Origin: Syngnathus acus
Lineage: Eukaryota > Chordata > Actinopteri > Syngnathiformes > Syngnathidae
DNA length: 64,000 nucleotides
Direction: 5' to 3'
Assembly (NCBI RefSeq): GCF_901709675.1
Contig: NC_051096.1
Coordinates: forward strand, 8,645,001-8,709,000
Shown here in pieces: positions 12,750 through 28,190 of this stretch. Each line of letters starts with the position of its first letter. Positions within the stretch are counted from its first letter, which is position 1. A program made the position numbers and the translations under genes. The notes beneath the pieces are model-generated. The model was not told the DNA's origin. It saw nothing but the letters and a program-made list of their open reading frames with translations, and did not search any database.

Positions 12750-14472
12750 GTCAAATGTATCTCCGGTGGGTCTCGCTTCAGCGACCTCGCCGACAAGTGC
12801 GCGATGCGCTTCTCTCCTTTGTGTTAATTAGCTGTCTTGACATTTGACAAGAAATTGGAAGAGGATAACAGGAGTTTAGCATAGCCACGCCCGTCTCTTG
12901 CGTAAGCAGACATATCATGGAAAGAAAATCCACTTTTCTAGCATTTAAATACTTTTTATTGTGCACTTGGAGTCTCGGTAGAAAAGTTGAATGTATCCCT
13001 CCCGAAGTTGTAGAGATGACGTTGTCATCTTCTGGGGTATACTTTTTACGCCGTTCAGTTTGATCCGTTTTCTAATAAGTATTTTCATCTGTTACCTGGT
13101 TTTATCTATGACGTCACGGTCATTGGGGCGGTGGCACTACAAAAGAAGATCATGGGTGCGGCCAAACGGTTTCGCAAATCCGCCATCTTTTTTTACTCGG
13201 AGAGAATTTTGTTGTCCAAACCACTCAAGGATGCAGAAGTGGAGAAATGTTCCGTTATTGGATGCAATTATGCACGCAACTCAGCATCAGATCCTCAAAG
13301 ACGTGCCTGGTTGATTTAATTGTTCAGGTCCTGCTTGCCTGAAACGGCGGACACAGTAAAGCGGCCGGCCGGCCGGCGGTAAGCATACGAGCTTCATATT
13401 GTGTGTCAATGATGCCCTCGTTTTCATAGCATTAGCATGAGTCTTTCTGTTGATTTAAGTGCTGTGCGCTCCAGGTTTTCCCTTCTTGTGGATGTATTTG
13501 GAGTGGTTGTATCCGATGATGAATTGCATTGAAGGTGCTGTTTTATTCTTGGAGAAAACAATGTGTTAAATGCATTCGTTAGCTTATCGCTAACGTTAGC
13601 GTTAGCTTACTGCTTGACTTGACTGCTGTGCTTGGGTTCATTAACATTCGAGGGGATTTAGTTTTTGACGTGTTATGTATGGTTGGATGGACAAGTCTTC
13701 TGCTGTTGACATGTTTGAATGAATCCAAAAGTTGGTGGCGCAAGTAAACGCCTCCTGCACTAAAAAAAAACTACAAATATGTCCAACCGGCAAGGGAGAC
13801 GGCGCACACCTTGCGGCCCGGAGGAAGCGGGCTGTCAAGTGTCTCATTTGCATTTAAACTGTGTTCGTCCCTGTTGGCCCTTACTTTTTTGTTTGATTTT
13901 TTTTTTTTTTTTAGAATCAATTCATTTCGTTTATTTGCCCTCTTGCTTGTGCTTACCATCCAATCTACTTTTAGAAAGCATCAAATAATATAACCAAATC
14001 AAATAATATAACAATATAATTATAGCTCACCTCCTGCACGGTGAACTCGAATTATATTGTGAGCGGCGAGCATGGTTGGGATTTATTGCGTATTGTTAAA
14101 TATATGGTCAGTCACAGTGAGGCAATGAACCAGCCTCCATCTCAGGTTACAACTTGTATGCAATATTCTCCTCTGCCTCCTCCTCCTCCTCTCGTCATCA
14201 TCCCCCTCTCCCTCTTCTTTCCAGCACAAGTTTTGCTGAAGTACTCTTGACCTTTGGGGCTCTAGTGTGCCTCTTTACTTCTGTTTACTTATTTAGTTTT
14301 TCAAGCTGGCCATTCATTTTTCAAAGCTGTTATTGAACCGGATTGATTCTGTGTGGAATTTGAAGATCATCGTAGGCAGCCCCCATCCCCAGGTTCTTCG
14401 TTGGAACATCTGTGGAGAGCGGCTGGTTTCCTCCAGCAGGCTGGAGGGAGGGTTTGGTGGCGTGCTCCCACC

Positions 14473-16872
14473 ATGGATCCTTCTCTTTTGGGTTGTTTAC
14501 GCAGCCCTCACACAGAGGCTCAGGGCACGCGTCTAGCCATGAAGCGGTTGCCTCTACGCGGGCACAATAAGCTGCTCTCACCTCACCAAGAAGGAGAGGA
14601 CAATGAGCTGCTTCATGATACAGCTCTCCTTGCCCAACAGCCGGAAGAAAATGACTCTGGGCAGATTCGCTGTCCTCAGAATGGCAACGGTGGTTTGCCG
14701 CCACTTGAGAAGAGCGCTTTGGAATTGCGCTCCGGGGATTTCAATTTATCCGGCGGGGAGCCGACGGGTACGTCCCGTGGGGCGTACAGCCAGAAGGATC
14801 TGTCATCGGACAGGATGACTCCCAAAGGTAAGCCCAAAGTTATTTGTGTTTGGTGCACAGTAAGAGATGCTGTTTAGCTCTACTCACACAAAAGTTTGTT
14901 ACCATCCACCGGAGGAAGCCAAGGGACACTCGGGCTGTGCATGAAATGAAAAGAATTGGTGTGTGGTGGCTCTCTCTTTTTGCAAGTAGTATAGAAAGAA
15001 AAACAAATGTTTTGCAAAGTGGGTCTTTTTGTGTCGTCAAGTTCAATTTAAGCCCAAGTCATTTCATGCTGTTGTGTGATCTCCAAATGAAGTTACTACT
15101 CATTGCAAACACATATTTCCAGACACAAAGTCTTCCACAGAATGTTTTTTTTTATTTATTTTTTATAAAAGCCAGAACTTGGCGCCTTTCATAGACAAAA
15201 TAGAGGGGTCATGACCCCGGCCGGCATCCTAAGGCTGTCAGTGTATCCCTACAGTACGAATTCCAAACAGTCACTCCGTCAGTTAAAAATAAAACAAGTG
15301 CTGGTACCAGTGGCGTCAAAGCGATCTTTTTAAAGGCTTGTAGAAAGCATTTGGTCGTCAAAAATGGAGGAAGACTTCAAAACATAGTCTTTAAATCAGG
15401 GGTCTCAAAGTCCAGTCCTCGGGGGGGGCCGCATTCCTACATGTTTTCCAAGTTTCCCTGGTTCAACACACCTGATCGGTTCATCCTGACGTTCTGCAGG
15501 AGCCTGATCATTGAATCAGGTGTGTTGAACGAGGGAAACTTGGAAAACATGGAGGAATGCGCCCCCCTCCCCCCCGAGGACTGGAGTTCCAGACCCCTGC
15601 TTTAAATCGGTTAGCAACACTGACAAGCGGTTTTGGGGCTCATGCCATGTGGAGAATTTTCGGATTCCCATGGTGCTGACCGAGACACTGAAGTTCTGGG
15701 GGGAAAAAAAAAAAGCTAAGAGGAAGCTGCCAGCAGCCTAAAACCACATTCACTTTTTGAGCTCCAACTTCTTTGGCGTTGAAGCAAAAGTTCTCCCCCC
15801 TTAATATTGGTGTAAACAGACCGTGCCATTTTAGGAAACGGGGCGTTGGAAATGTAAACGCCAACCCTGATGTTGCTGACATTTTGGTTCTTGCAAATAA
15901 TGAGCCTCACCAAATCTTAGAACAACCAATCCCTAGCCCTACTGCTGTATGGCCACTTTCAATCAACTTATTTTGCAGATTGTTCTTTAGATGATCGTTT
16001 ATTGTTCCTCTTTTGCTAAGTTCTTTCTCAGCTACTGTGACTTTGTAAACAAAACCTAATGCAAACAATTGATGTCATTTTGAGTGGCTAGAAGTAAGCC
16101 TAAATAGTATATACATTGTTCTAGTTGAAATGGCAAAGATTGAGGCTTCCTGTGTTTTCTTAGGAGAAGTGCAGCCCCTTTTTACTCTGCGAGCCAGTCT
16201 TAGGAGAAGTGCAGCCCCTTTTTACTCCACTCACTCACTCACTCACTCACTCACTCACTCACTCACTCACTCACTCACTCACTCACTCACTCACTCACTC
16301 ACTCACTCACTCACTCACTCACTCACTCACTCACTCACTCACTCACTCACTTTTTGGGAGACTGAGTGGAAAATGTTCTGCTTTTCATTTCAGAGTCCCG
16401 AGACGGGGGCTATAAGTCAGACACCATCAACAAGGCCAGAAAGGAACGCACAGCATTCACAAAAGAACAGCTTTGGGAACTGGAGTCAGAGTTTGCGCAC
16501 CACAACTATTTGACCAGACTGAGACGCTACGAAATAGCCGTCAACCTGGACCTGACGGAACGACAAGTACGCTGCTACCCGTTGATTTACTACAAAGATG
16601 AGTTCGGAAACCCATTCCAATCCATTTTGGCGCAATTCAGTGATGATTTCTTTTGGTGACAGGTGAAGGTGTGGTTTCAGAACAGGAGGATGAAGTGGAA
16701 ACGCCTTAAAAGTGGTCAACAAGCGCTGGCGAGAGAACTGCAAAATGTCCAAAAAGGCATATTGTTGCCCTCGGAGATTTGCAGTCTTGAAGGACCGCCA
16801 CGCTCGGCAAGCTCACCCGAAACCCCGAGTGATGACCAAGAAGACCTGAGCTCAGAACATCCTTCCCTATGA
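14473..16872 (+). CDS. meox2: Mesenchyme homeobox protein, MEOX2-type (3 exons)
   Basis: Antp-class homeodomain transcription factor of somite, muscle and vascular development. Exons: 14473-14827, 16394-16566, 16663-16872; 245 residues. The start was chosen because [18 protein letters not shown] matches the MEOX N-terminal signature. The homeodomain spans about residues 132-191 ([16 protein letters not shown]... to ...[11 protein letters not shown]), with the family string [19 protein letters not shown]. Intron 2 splits it before VKVWF, as in MEOX genes. LDLTERQ, the KGILLPSE segment and the SSEH-x-x-L end favour MEOX2 over MEOX1. It is shorter than human MEOX2 (304 residues as I recall) and lacks the His-rich tract. 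Intron 1 holds a hAT MITE and a (CACT)n array ending about 40 bp before exon 2. Confidence 0.9.
15397..15599. mobile_element. hAT-type fold-back MITE (copy 1)
   Basis: A 203-bp near-palindromic element with termini CAGGGGTCTCAAAGTCCAG and an inverse ending CCAGACCCCTG. It is flanked by a perfect 8-bp duplication CTTTAAAT (15389-15396 and 15600-15607). It lies in intron 1 of meox2. The second copy is at 55592-55799. Confidence 0.92.
16226..16351. repeat. (CACT)n microsatellite
   Basis: About 30 uninterrupted tetranucleotide units in meox2 intron 1, ending about 42 bp before the exon 2 acceptor. It is preceded by a short direct duplication containing GAGAAGTGCAGCCCC (about 16162 and 16204). 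Confidence 0.95.
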
Positions 16873-17869
16873 CCTCACACCCAGCAAGCTGGCAAATATT
16901 TAGGGCTGAGATGTCGCTGTATTATTAACTATATTTGTTCTATTTTTTGATACAATGGAAGATCAATGTTTTTATTTTCCCCAAGAATGATTTCACCACC
17001 TGGGTCCAAAGTCAGCTGGGATATGCTCCAGCACAGCCACGACTCTAATGAGGACAACTCCTTTTTTGTAACAATAGCGACACCAAAACCAGGGACCCAT
17101 ATAAACAAACAGACCAGCATGACGAGAAACACTCGGACAAGACGCCCGGGTGGAGAGAGCAGAGCTCACGGATCTCATCTTTTGTCCTCGGACTGGGTGC
17201 GTAGAAGAAAGAAAGAAAAAAAAAAACCAAGTGGTCGGAATCCTGGCGTTTTGGAATACGTCGCTTCTGATGCGATCCGATCCGATCCTGGATGAACTTT
17301 GACCCAAATTGGAGCAATTTCTCTGGAGCAGGACGGGGCATGCTGTCATGGCAGCACACGGTGCCAAGATCAACTGGGCCAGCTCAAGACTTTTCCACAT
17401 TTGCCCGCAGGCCTTGTTTTGCTTTCCGAAAGAAATCATTGGACATGATTTACAATGGCGCACCGGTGCTGATGCAAACCGGAGAAGAAGCATTCGACTC
17501 GTATTTGCAAAAGTCAAAGTTGCATCTCAAAGACAACCTTTTTCAAAGTTGCGTCTTGTTTGTAATATGGCGCTCGCTCTCCTGGGCCAAAGCCCCGTCG
17601 GAAAAAACCCAGCCAGCGCAAGAAATAGCAAACCTTCAATTCATTATGATTACGTTTGAATCGGCTATATGTTTTCATGTTCAGTCCGCTACTCGTTTTC
17701 ATATTCTGAAGATGAAAAGGAACCTTTTTCCGAAGCCCTCGGGGGCAAGATCCACTAGTATCATTTTATACCGCTAGAGGGCAGTAAAGTCTTAAATAGC
17801 ACACTGCTTGGCGAATGATGACTTTAATTGCCAAGTGCTTTGGTTCTTTGCAATGAATCCTTTTTTTTA

Positions 17870-18030
<161 letters not shown>

Positions 18031-19279
18031 CATGATCTCTCAGCCTGGTTACAAACTCAGTTGCTTGTTCTCAAATCCAGTATGACGCTTTGGCCCGTGT
18101 ATGCCCCTCCCTCATACGCTCCACTTTTCCCATTCAATTTGGAAGAAGAGCAAATGGTGTCCTAAGCCGAGTGAGTGAGTGAGTGAGTGAGTGAGTGAGT
18201 GAGTGAGTGAGTGCAAAGCCAAGCATTCAGCCATACCATGCCACTTTCCCCCTGGCTACAGTGCTGCCAGGAAGAAGAACCTTTTGTTTGAAAGCTGCTT
18301 TGCTTGAACTTTTCGAGTCTGGCTTGATCCCTGCAGTCTGTACTTTGACACTCCGGCAACCTGGCGAAGGACAGCAAACATGTGCACATATGATTTTGTG
18401 TAACCCTGACATGAATACAGAAAGTATCAGTCAAAAGAGCCAGCCCTCCCTCGTACGTAGAATCGGGAAAAGGCCTTTTTCATCAAATGCAGACCATCCA
18501 AAAGAGATTTCAATACAACATGTAATTCAACATGATCCAAAAATTGCACCTATGTCCCTAGTATGTGTATTGGGAAGATTGTAAGAGTTGGATCAGGGGA
18601 AGGAAGGAAGGAAGGAAGGAAGGAAGGAAGGAAGGAAGGAAGGAAGGAAGGAAGGAAGGAAGGACGGACAGCTTTCCAGGGAGCTTCAAAAGAAAGATGA
18701 CGTGAGGTGCATTACAAGTGGCTCCAGCGCTCCAACAAGGATTTACCAGCAGAAGTGGCCAGAAACAAGAAGAAGAACTGAGTGAGATGGCATGGAAATG
18801 GGAAAAGCTGCCACATCTGCCTTTGAGCTCTTCCAAACCCGTGTGAAAATGCCAAAACAACATTTACATATTTGTGTCTTGGCTTTTTTTTTTTTTTTGA
18901 CATTTCTTTTGGCATGGCTCTGCATGTGCTAATGGTGGTGGCTAAGGTTATATGCTGGACAACAGGTCGCGCTTGCTTGGCTTTTAATCTTCAATGGTGC
19001 AGCACAGTCATGCTGCTGGACAAGCTATTTAGCAAGTTTACATTGGAGCGCCTAGAAAGTGTGTTCATGATAACAAATGAAGATGCCAAAAAGCAGGAAA
19101 TCCAGCTGCTGGAGAGTACGCGTGAAGCATGTACACAAATGTGACCTACATTGTGCCTCTCCAGGGGCACTGTTGCTATGGAGTGTAGAAAGGAGGGAGG
19201 GAGGGAGGGAGGGAGGGAGAAAAGGAGGGTGTGAAACACAAGCGCTCTTGCACCTGCTGAGCAAAAGCTAAAAAGGAGA

Positions 19280-19344
<65 letters not shown>

Positions 19345-20739
19345 TACCCATCACCAGAGCAGGGGGAAAAGAAGAAGAAAAAAAACTTCAGAGTGCACAC
19401 TCGGCATCAGAATTCCTTCCACATGCAGCCAACTTCTCTGCAACTGCACAAATCCATTGCGTCTTTTAGGCAAAGCAATTCCATTTGCCATGGCGGGAGT
19501 TTCTCTTTCACCAGCTAAGCAAATCTTCTTGTGTCAGAGGAAACGCAACCCTGCCCAGACAGCTATTGTTCTTCTCACACTGAGGTCATTAGGGAAGTTC
19601 AACGGTGTGGGAAGCAAGCAAGGAAGGAACAAATCAATGTACAATTCTTGAGTCCAACTTGCTTTTGAGGTGGAGCAGCGTCATTCTTGCCACTACTGTT
19701 GGCCTTGCTTTTTTTCCCCAAGAGCAGACAGCATTTGATATCCCTGCAGTTCGAGAGACCCGAGTACGGATTCATTAGAGCACACAAGAGTCGACGTTTT
19801 TCCAGGACGGAAGCACAGCGTAACATCTCAATCTGTTGTTTAACTTGAAGACCTCCTTCCCTCCAGTAATCAATGGAAGGTGACAATGAAACTTGTTAGA
19901 ATTGCAACCAGAGGACATCATCTTTACTTCTGAGCACAATAAGACAAGTATGTGTGACATTGGTTGCTAAAATATTGAAAAGATGATTTCAAGCAAGCAA
20001 GCAGGCAGGCAAGCGGTCTGGGCCGGGCCGGGCCACGCTGGACAAGAAGAACTTGCAGCATCTGTGCGCAACATGTGCCAAGTTACGTAACAGCTTGACA
20101 GCAAAAGTGTTTGCATTCCAATTTGCTTGGGATGCTTCCACTTGGACCTAAGCTCACTCTTTTTGACATAAGCTGATGAAAATGTTTGTTGACGAGAAAG
20201 CAGTCGCTACAAATGTTCTCCTCAATGAAGATAATTGAGCTCTCTCTACCTGGAAAAATCCACGCAAGCCAACATCATGTCCACTGTTTCATACATCAGC
20301 TTGGATGAAGTACAAGTGAGGCAATCCAAATTGACGCAACGTACCAAAGACTACTTTTGATCCTTCCTCTCTCCACTGAAACCCTTGGATTTCCCCCCCC
20401 CCCCCGGGGGTGGGTCACTTCTTCCCTCTTTGACAGAAGAGCGGTGTGCCTTGTGAAATTTGCAAGGCTTCATTTGGCCTTTTTTTCCCCGGTCTGTCTT
20501 TTCGGTTGCAAAGAATTGCCTTGTGGCAAAATGGTCCCAGCAGCTCAGCTCATTGGTGACGTTAGTTGGGTGGGGTGGGGTGGGTTGGTTGGTTGGCAGA
20601 CTGCCAGGCTCTTCTCAGGAAACCCGCTCAGGCAGGCAGGCAGGGAGCGGTTCCTCTTCCCTTATCAGCACATCCTGCCTGTCCTCCGCTGTGACAAGCA
20701 CACTGTTCACACCCTTCGCAATCTCGCGCTGAGGGGGGA

Positions 20740-20783
<44 letters not shown>

Positions 20784-20860
20784 GCTGGCTGGCAGGCTGG
20801 CTGGCCGGCTGGCCGGCCGGCTGGCTGGCTGGCTGGTTGGCCGTCCGGCCGTCCGGCCGA
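20740..20860. repeat. (GGCT)n array with GGCC variants
   Basis: Tetranucleotide array of GGCT with scattered GGCC and GGCA units. The frames through it encode only Ala-Gly-Trp-Leu or Gln-Pro-Ala-Ser type repeats. Confidence 0.9.
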
Positions 20861-21811
20861 CATTTCAGCACTTGAGTTCTTTGAAACAATAAGGATTTTG
20901 TGCTCCTCCAAATTGTGCATCTGATCCAACCTGGTTGGACAGATGGTGGCCTCAGTTATTTTTAGTAGCATCCGCCAAAGCGTGTGAGCCGAGGGCTCCG
21001 AAAAAGAACGCGTTCGCCGTGAAAATCAAATTCCTTTGTTCTGCCGCGGCACCGTATCAATCGACATTCGAGTCGATCAAATCGGTACAATGTGCAAAAG
21101 CAACACTCGGCAACTTTTGAAAGGCTGCTTGGAAGAGATCAAGCGGCGCCATCAGACAATTTGGCCATTTCCATATTGCAAACTTAATACCGCTTCAGGT
21201 CATCAGTTTGGGACTTACTCTAAACTTGGATTATCCAGATAGCCTTCACAATAAATGAAGCAGGTGCGTCGTTCATCTCCATTTGCTTTATTCCAAACGC
21301 ACAATATGAAATGCCCATAAATATGATCAGATGCCCTTTTGAGGCAACACTATTGGTTTCAGAAGCATTCTGTTCGAGTCCCTTTTCAGGCCATGAATGG
21401 GACCGTTTAAAGTGCACACGCTGAATTTTCAAATGGAGGCGAGGACGGATGCTCGACGAGCTGACCAAGGGATGCCAATGCGATAAAGACGGCGGCGGCG
21501 GCGTCTGCCAGTCAAAAATGATGACAATCCCATTTAAGATGTCATAGTGACACTCAGCAATTCATGATATATCAAACACATATGTATGTGGAACAGTAAT
21601 TCATCCTGACAAAAGTCACGATTGCTTTAACTTCAGTCTTAGCAAGTTTTCAGAACTAAGGTGCAGAAAAAAAAAAAAAAAAGCTAACAATTTACCACGC
21701 TAATGAAGTAACAAAGTGATGTTAACTCTGCAAGATAGGAAAGGCCAATGTGAATCATTTCCTAACAGATATAGTAGCGTTTTGATTTGACTAGTACACC
21801 AGGAATAGCTT

Positions 21812-21857
<46 letters not shown>

Positions 21858-22339
21858 CTCCTTGTCAGAAGCACAACACCAATGTGTGTTTGCGCCAAAG
21901 AACACAATGTTGAAGATCCTGTTCTCGGTAAAACATCACATTTGGAGCTTCTTATTGCGCCCTGTCTTCATCACGGAAAAGGCACACAGCCACACACAGT
22001 CTTTGTGTGACAATGTGAACATCCTTGCTCCCAAAATATACTGCAGTGTAGGACATTTGATTGTGCCCCTAATCTGTATCCTGCAAGCAAGCAAGCAAGC
22101 TTTGGTCTAGTCAAACTATGTATAGCAGTTGATTGTTTTGGCAGCATAAGGTTGGCAGTGAACTCTGCATTCTTTGATTTTTTGGCAACAGGAAGTTTGA
22201 TTGTCCCCACTTTTTGGTAGCATTCAATGTCCATAGGGCAGAATGGATCAGATGGTCCTCTAATGCAAAGTGACCTGAACAAACATCCCAGGATGGTGGC
22301 AAAAAGATCCTTTGAGTTAGTTGCGGTGTATTTGCCACA

Positions 22340-22939
22340 TCATCTCTTCCTCTTCTTCTTCTGTTGTCGCAGCAACTTGCGCCTCTTTGCGATCATGGCG
22401 TGCAGTTTGGCCAGGCCTTCGGGCAGGCCCTCGCCGATGATAGCGCAAGCCGGCTGCAGGTGCCAGGGCGTGGCGGCGCTAAGCTCGCCCAGAGCCAACA
22501 TCTTCTCCATCTCCGTCATGGTCAGTGAGTTCCTCAAGTCCTGCTTATTGGCCACAACCAGCACGGGCACGCCTTGGTTCTCTGCCAGCCGGGTGATCTT
22601 GTGCAGTTCCGTCTTGGCCTCCTCCATGCGCTCGGCGTCCACAGAGTCCACCACAAACACCATGCCGTCGGCGCAGCGGGTGTAGGAACGCCACAGAGGT
22701 CGAAGCTTCTCTTGACCTCCAACGTCCCAGAAGTGAAAGGACGCTGTCCGCCGGCTATCCCCGAGCGACGCTTTTATCTTCTCGCTGTTGAAACCCTTGG
22801 TCGGGACAGTGTTGACAAACTCGTCGAATCGCAGCCGATATAGCACCGTGGTCTTGCCGGCGCAATCCAATCCCAGAATGACAATGTGTAGAGGCTGGAA
22901 GGGCAAGAGGCAGGTGAATTCCGATAATCCGTTCCCCAT
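22340..22939 (-). CDS. arl4a: ADP-ribosylation factor-like protein 4A (single coding exon)
   Basis: Small GTPase of the ARF/ARL4 group that recruits cytohesins at the plasma membrane and can enter the nucleus. 199 residues in one exon, as in vertebrate ARL4A. It starts MGNGLS with Gly2 for myristoylation. The P-loop GLDCAGKTT spans residues 23-31. Other G-box motifs are [13 protein letters not shown] and NKQD. The family string [20 protein letters not shown] follows. The polybasic C-terminus [15 protein letters not shown] is the ARL4 nuclear and membrane targeting signal. Upstream on the minus strand an acceptor CCCCCCCCACAG ends at 22999, so a 5' UTR intron is likely. ARL4C/D are close paralogues; the N-terminus and its place next to tmem106b favour ARL4A. 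Confidence 0.95.
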   Translation of the reverse strand: MGNGLSEFTCLLPFQPLHIVILGLDCAGKTTVLYRLRFDEFVNTVPTKGFNSEKIKASLGDSRRTASFHFWDVGGQEKLRPLWRSYTRCADGMVFVVDSVDAERMEEAKTELHKITRLAENQGVPVLVVANKQDLRNSLTMTEMEKMLALGELSAATPWHLQPACAIIGEGLPEGLAKLHAMIAKRRKLLRQQKKKRKR

Positions 22940-25200
22940 CTTGGTAGCTTGAGCGGGGTCGCTTAGTATTCAGGAGCCTGCGTTTATTCTGCAGCAGCCT
23001 GTGGGGGGGGTGCATAATGAGTCAAAGCATACAAACACCGAGCACCTTGGTGATTTACACAAAGACTCAAGCCTCCACAGGTGTGTATCTGCATTTCCGC
23101 CCTCACAGAGACGAAAGAGGAATACAACAGCAGGGTGGATAGCAGCCCATTTGATACGCTCGTTTCTTTTTCGAGGGGGAAACGAAAAACAAAGGCTTTA
23201 GATCTGTCCCTAAAACGTTGGGAGATCAGAGAATGCAGAGTAACTTTCACATAAGGTGCTCCCCCACGCCAGTTTCCGGTCAAAAGGGGGAAACTCCAAA
23301 AAAAGATTGGAACCTGAAAAAAAGATCACAATCTGAAAAAACAAGAGTTGAACTCGCAAAAAAGGTGTGAGTCTGAAAATATAAAACATGCAACTGAAAA
23401 GGAAATCTCGAAAAATACGTTTATTTTCAGTTTCAAGTTGTTTTTTTTAAAAGTGCAAAACTTTTGGCCCCAATCTACCTCCACATATTTATGCCTGAAA
23501 TATTGAATGTGACTTAAAGAGCTTTAGGTGAGGAAAGGGCGTGATTTTCTCGCCTCTTTTCCCCACAAGTTGGTAGTAAAAGTTGATCAATAAAACCATG
23601 TCAAAATCTCCACTAGGCTACGTCCCAACTCATAAACAAGGCTGCAAAAAAGATGGAGAACATTTTTTTTAAAGGTCCCCCAATTAATAATGTTATTTTG
23701 ACGGCAGGTACAATACAAGGGTTTTCAAATTTGGGACATAAACTTACATTGTTAGGCCATTCTTAATTAGTCGCTGACGCTCGGTACTCCTGTGTAATTC
23801 CCTCTCCACGCATCTACGCTCTGATGGATAGCTAGGTAGATGATGGATAGATAGATGGATGGATGGATGGATGGTTGGTTGGTTGGTTGGATAGCTCGCT
23901 CTCCGGAGGAAAGAAAGCTCCCTACGTTCCGCGGAGACGTCATCCAAATGAATATATATGACAGTTTCCGGTCAAGAGCTTCAAACTAAAACGGCTTTAA
24001 AACTGACCGAATAAATGTCAGTTTCCGGTTAAGATCTTCAAACTAAAATACATTTAAAGCGGAAACGTCAAGAACTGAATAACTATCGCAGTTTCCGGTA
24101 AAGATTTTCAAACTAAAAGTTAGAACAGTAGTCTACACTCTCCTCCACGTTTTTTTTTTTTTTTGAAGTTCACCAAAAATGCCTCACATCAATGATCAAC
24201 AAGAAAATATTTGAATCTGTTTATTGAACTTCAATTCTACATATACAATAACACAATCACTTACAACACAATCACAAAACGAGTAAACATCCAAACTAGC
24301 TTTGTGTAACGTCATTTATTTAACAACTGAAAGGTTAGGATTAAAAAAATGCTCTTGAAATAAATATGTGTACACAAACGTTTAGCAATGAAAATCTCAA
24401 GTGTTATTAGGACTGCCGTTTTTAGTGTACAAAGTAAATGATTACAAATGTATGACCAAAAAATACAATATGAAATGATTTGAATGAATAAGATGCGCTG
24501 GTGATGCATCAGTGGTTACATTGCGTTCTTTAGCCCCCCAAAAAATCCTCTTTACAATAAACTAGGTCAGAAGACGATTTACACTGGGCTGAAATAGTGA
24601 AGTCATTTAACGCAAAATGCACTAGTGAAATCATTGTGAAAAATAAAGCCACCGCAAAACGACCACGGTAACCAAACATGATTGAGAAGGCTCAAGATGT
24701 AGCTATACAGTATATACTGAAATTGTGTACAATGTCCAGTGATGAAAGTGCCGTCAAATAAACACTGTCGTTATCATCTTATTATTATTACTTTCTTCAG
24801 AATGTAATGCTTCTGTAACCATCCAACAAAGGTTTGAGTGTTCTGAAGAAATGATCTTGACACCGAGTGCAATCTGGTCAAAGTGCATGAGTGTTACGAT
24901 ACATCGAAGCTTCATCAGGTTCTCGTTTTCTCCTTCATGTCCAGCTCAGCAGGTAAAGCCATCCGTCCGTCCGTCCGTCCATTTTCTGTGGCGAAAAACG
25001 TGAGCTGGCAAGAGTGGATGGATCGCGGGGCAATACGCCGCTATCATTCAAAGTCGTAATGAATTTCTTCACAAGAGACATTGTTCACCTTTTGACAAGA
25101 AGAGTGTGAATTCTCTTTAGTTGAAAATGTGTTATGTGAGGGTGAGGAAGAAAAGTGGCCAAGAGATACGTATGCTTCAAGTGGCGGCGGCGGTGGCTTG
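22940..25200. other. Intergenic arl4a-tmem106b
   Basis: The arl4a 5' UTR and promoter probably lie in the first kilobase. Four copies of the TTTCCGG-containing motif occur at about 23271, 23963, 24020 and 24090. A GGAT/GGTT array lies at 23830-23890. The AT-rich stretch 24.2-25.2 kb is probably the tmem106b 3' UTR on the minus strand, with TTTATT (reverse AATAAA) at 24220-24225 and 24315-24320. No further gene was seen. Confidence 0.5.
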
Positions 25201-27311
<2,111 letters not shown>

Positions 27312-27378
27312 GGTTGCACCTGCAAATGTGAACGTCATATGCAATATGGACACAATTGAAATGTTGTACTTTGATCAA

Positions 27379-27488
27379 CATCTACCTTTGACCTCGACCG
27401 TATATCAGAGGTTAAGGCCTATGCTATGCAACGTCTACCTTTGACCTCGACCGTATATCCGAGGGGTTAAGGCATATGCTATGCAACT
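27379..27488. repeat. Two-copy tandem duplication
   Basis: A unit of about 55-60 bp starting CTACCTTTGACCTCGACCG occurs twice in tandem in the 5' region of tmem106b. Confidence 0.8.
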
Positions 27489-27972
27489 GTTACAAATGGA
27501 CAAAAAGAGGTTCCCTTACCTGATGATAGTGTTTGACTGGACGAGTCGGTACCAATGGAAACGGAACCAACCCTTTGTTAATGAACGCTAAATGCAAAAA
27601 TCAATGGTCAGACACTAATAATAACTGTCTGAAATGTGCATTCTGCACTGTTGGTATGAGCGAGGATGGTAACGCTCGGGCGGGCTTCTTGATAGCTGGA
27701 TGCTAGCTGGGTAGCTAGCTAGCTTAAGAAGAAAATACTGCCTGCTGTATATCCAAGCCATCATTGGCATGTTCTCATATGTTTGGCCTATATTGCCACA
27801 GTTTTACATTACGATGTCAGCTAACATCATAAACAACAAACGAGACTATGAATGACTGTGATACAAATATACAATCATGAGAAAAATTGGAAAGTGAGAT
27901 GGAGAAAAGTACCTCTATGCGTCAGAAGACTAGAGTAGCTTTGTGATTTGTTTACGAAGCCCGAAACAGCCA

Positions 27973-27983
27973 TGCGCATGCGC
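27973..27983 (-). promoter_or_regulatory. NRF1-type palindrome, probable tmem106b promoter
   Basis: TGCGCATGCGC lies in a GC-rich patch about 660 bp upstream of the tmem106b start codon. A donor-like CTATCATCAG|GTAAGG on the minus strand near 27520 fits an untranslated first exon. NRF1 sites are typical of TATA-less housekeeping promoters. Use as a promoter is inferred. Confidence 0.45.
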
Positions 27984-28154
27984 GGGCGCCTGCACAAGGA
28001 CGACCCGTCTTCATTACTGCCATCTAGTGACGTGGAGCGTTGACTTGCAAATGGTTTATTCAGAACATACTGCATGTATATAGATAGCCACGTCCTAATT
28101 AGGAGGGGGTGTGCACACTTGTGCAATCACATCCGTTCAATCGTTTTTCTTCTT

Positions 28155-28190
<36 letters not shown>

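Larger units (their letters stand above)
10979..14472. other. Intergenic region trnau1ap-meox2
   Basis: Outside the hAT element and the SINE no gene was recognised. Short frames at about 12991-13319 have no convincing family match. A GGCCGGCC-rich palindromic patch lies at about 13360-13378. A pyrimidine-rich tract lies at about 14170-14220. The part close to 14.4 kb probably contains the meox2 5' UTR and promoter. Confidence 0.5.

Noticed and set aside
12991-13319. Short frames with a C-x4-C string (CSVIGC) recalling a THAP zinc finger
   Set aside because: The frame is short, the remaining THAP residues are not evident, and no exon boundaries fit.
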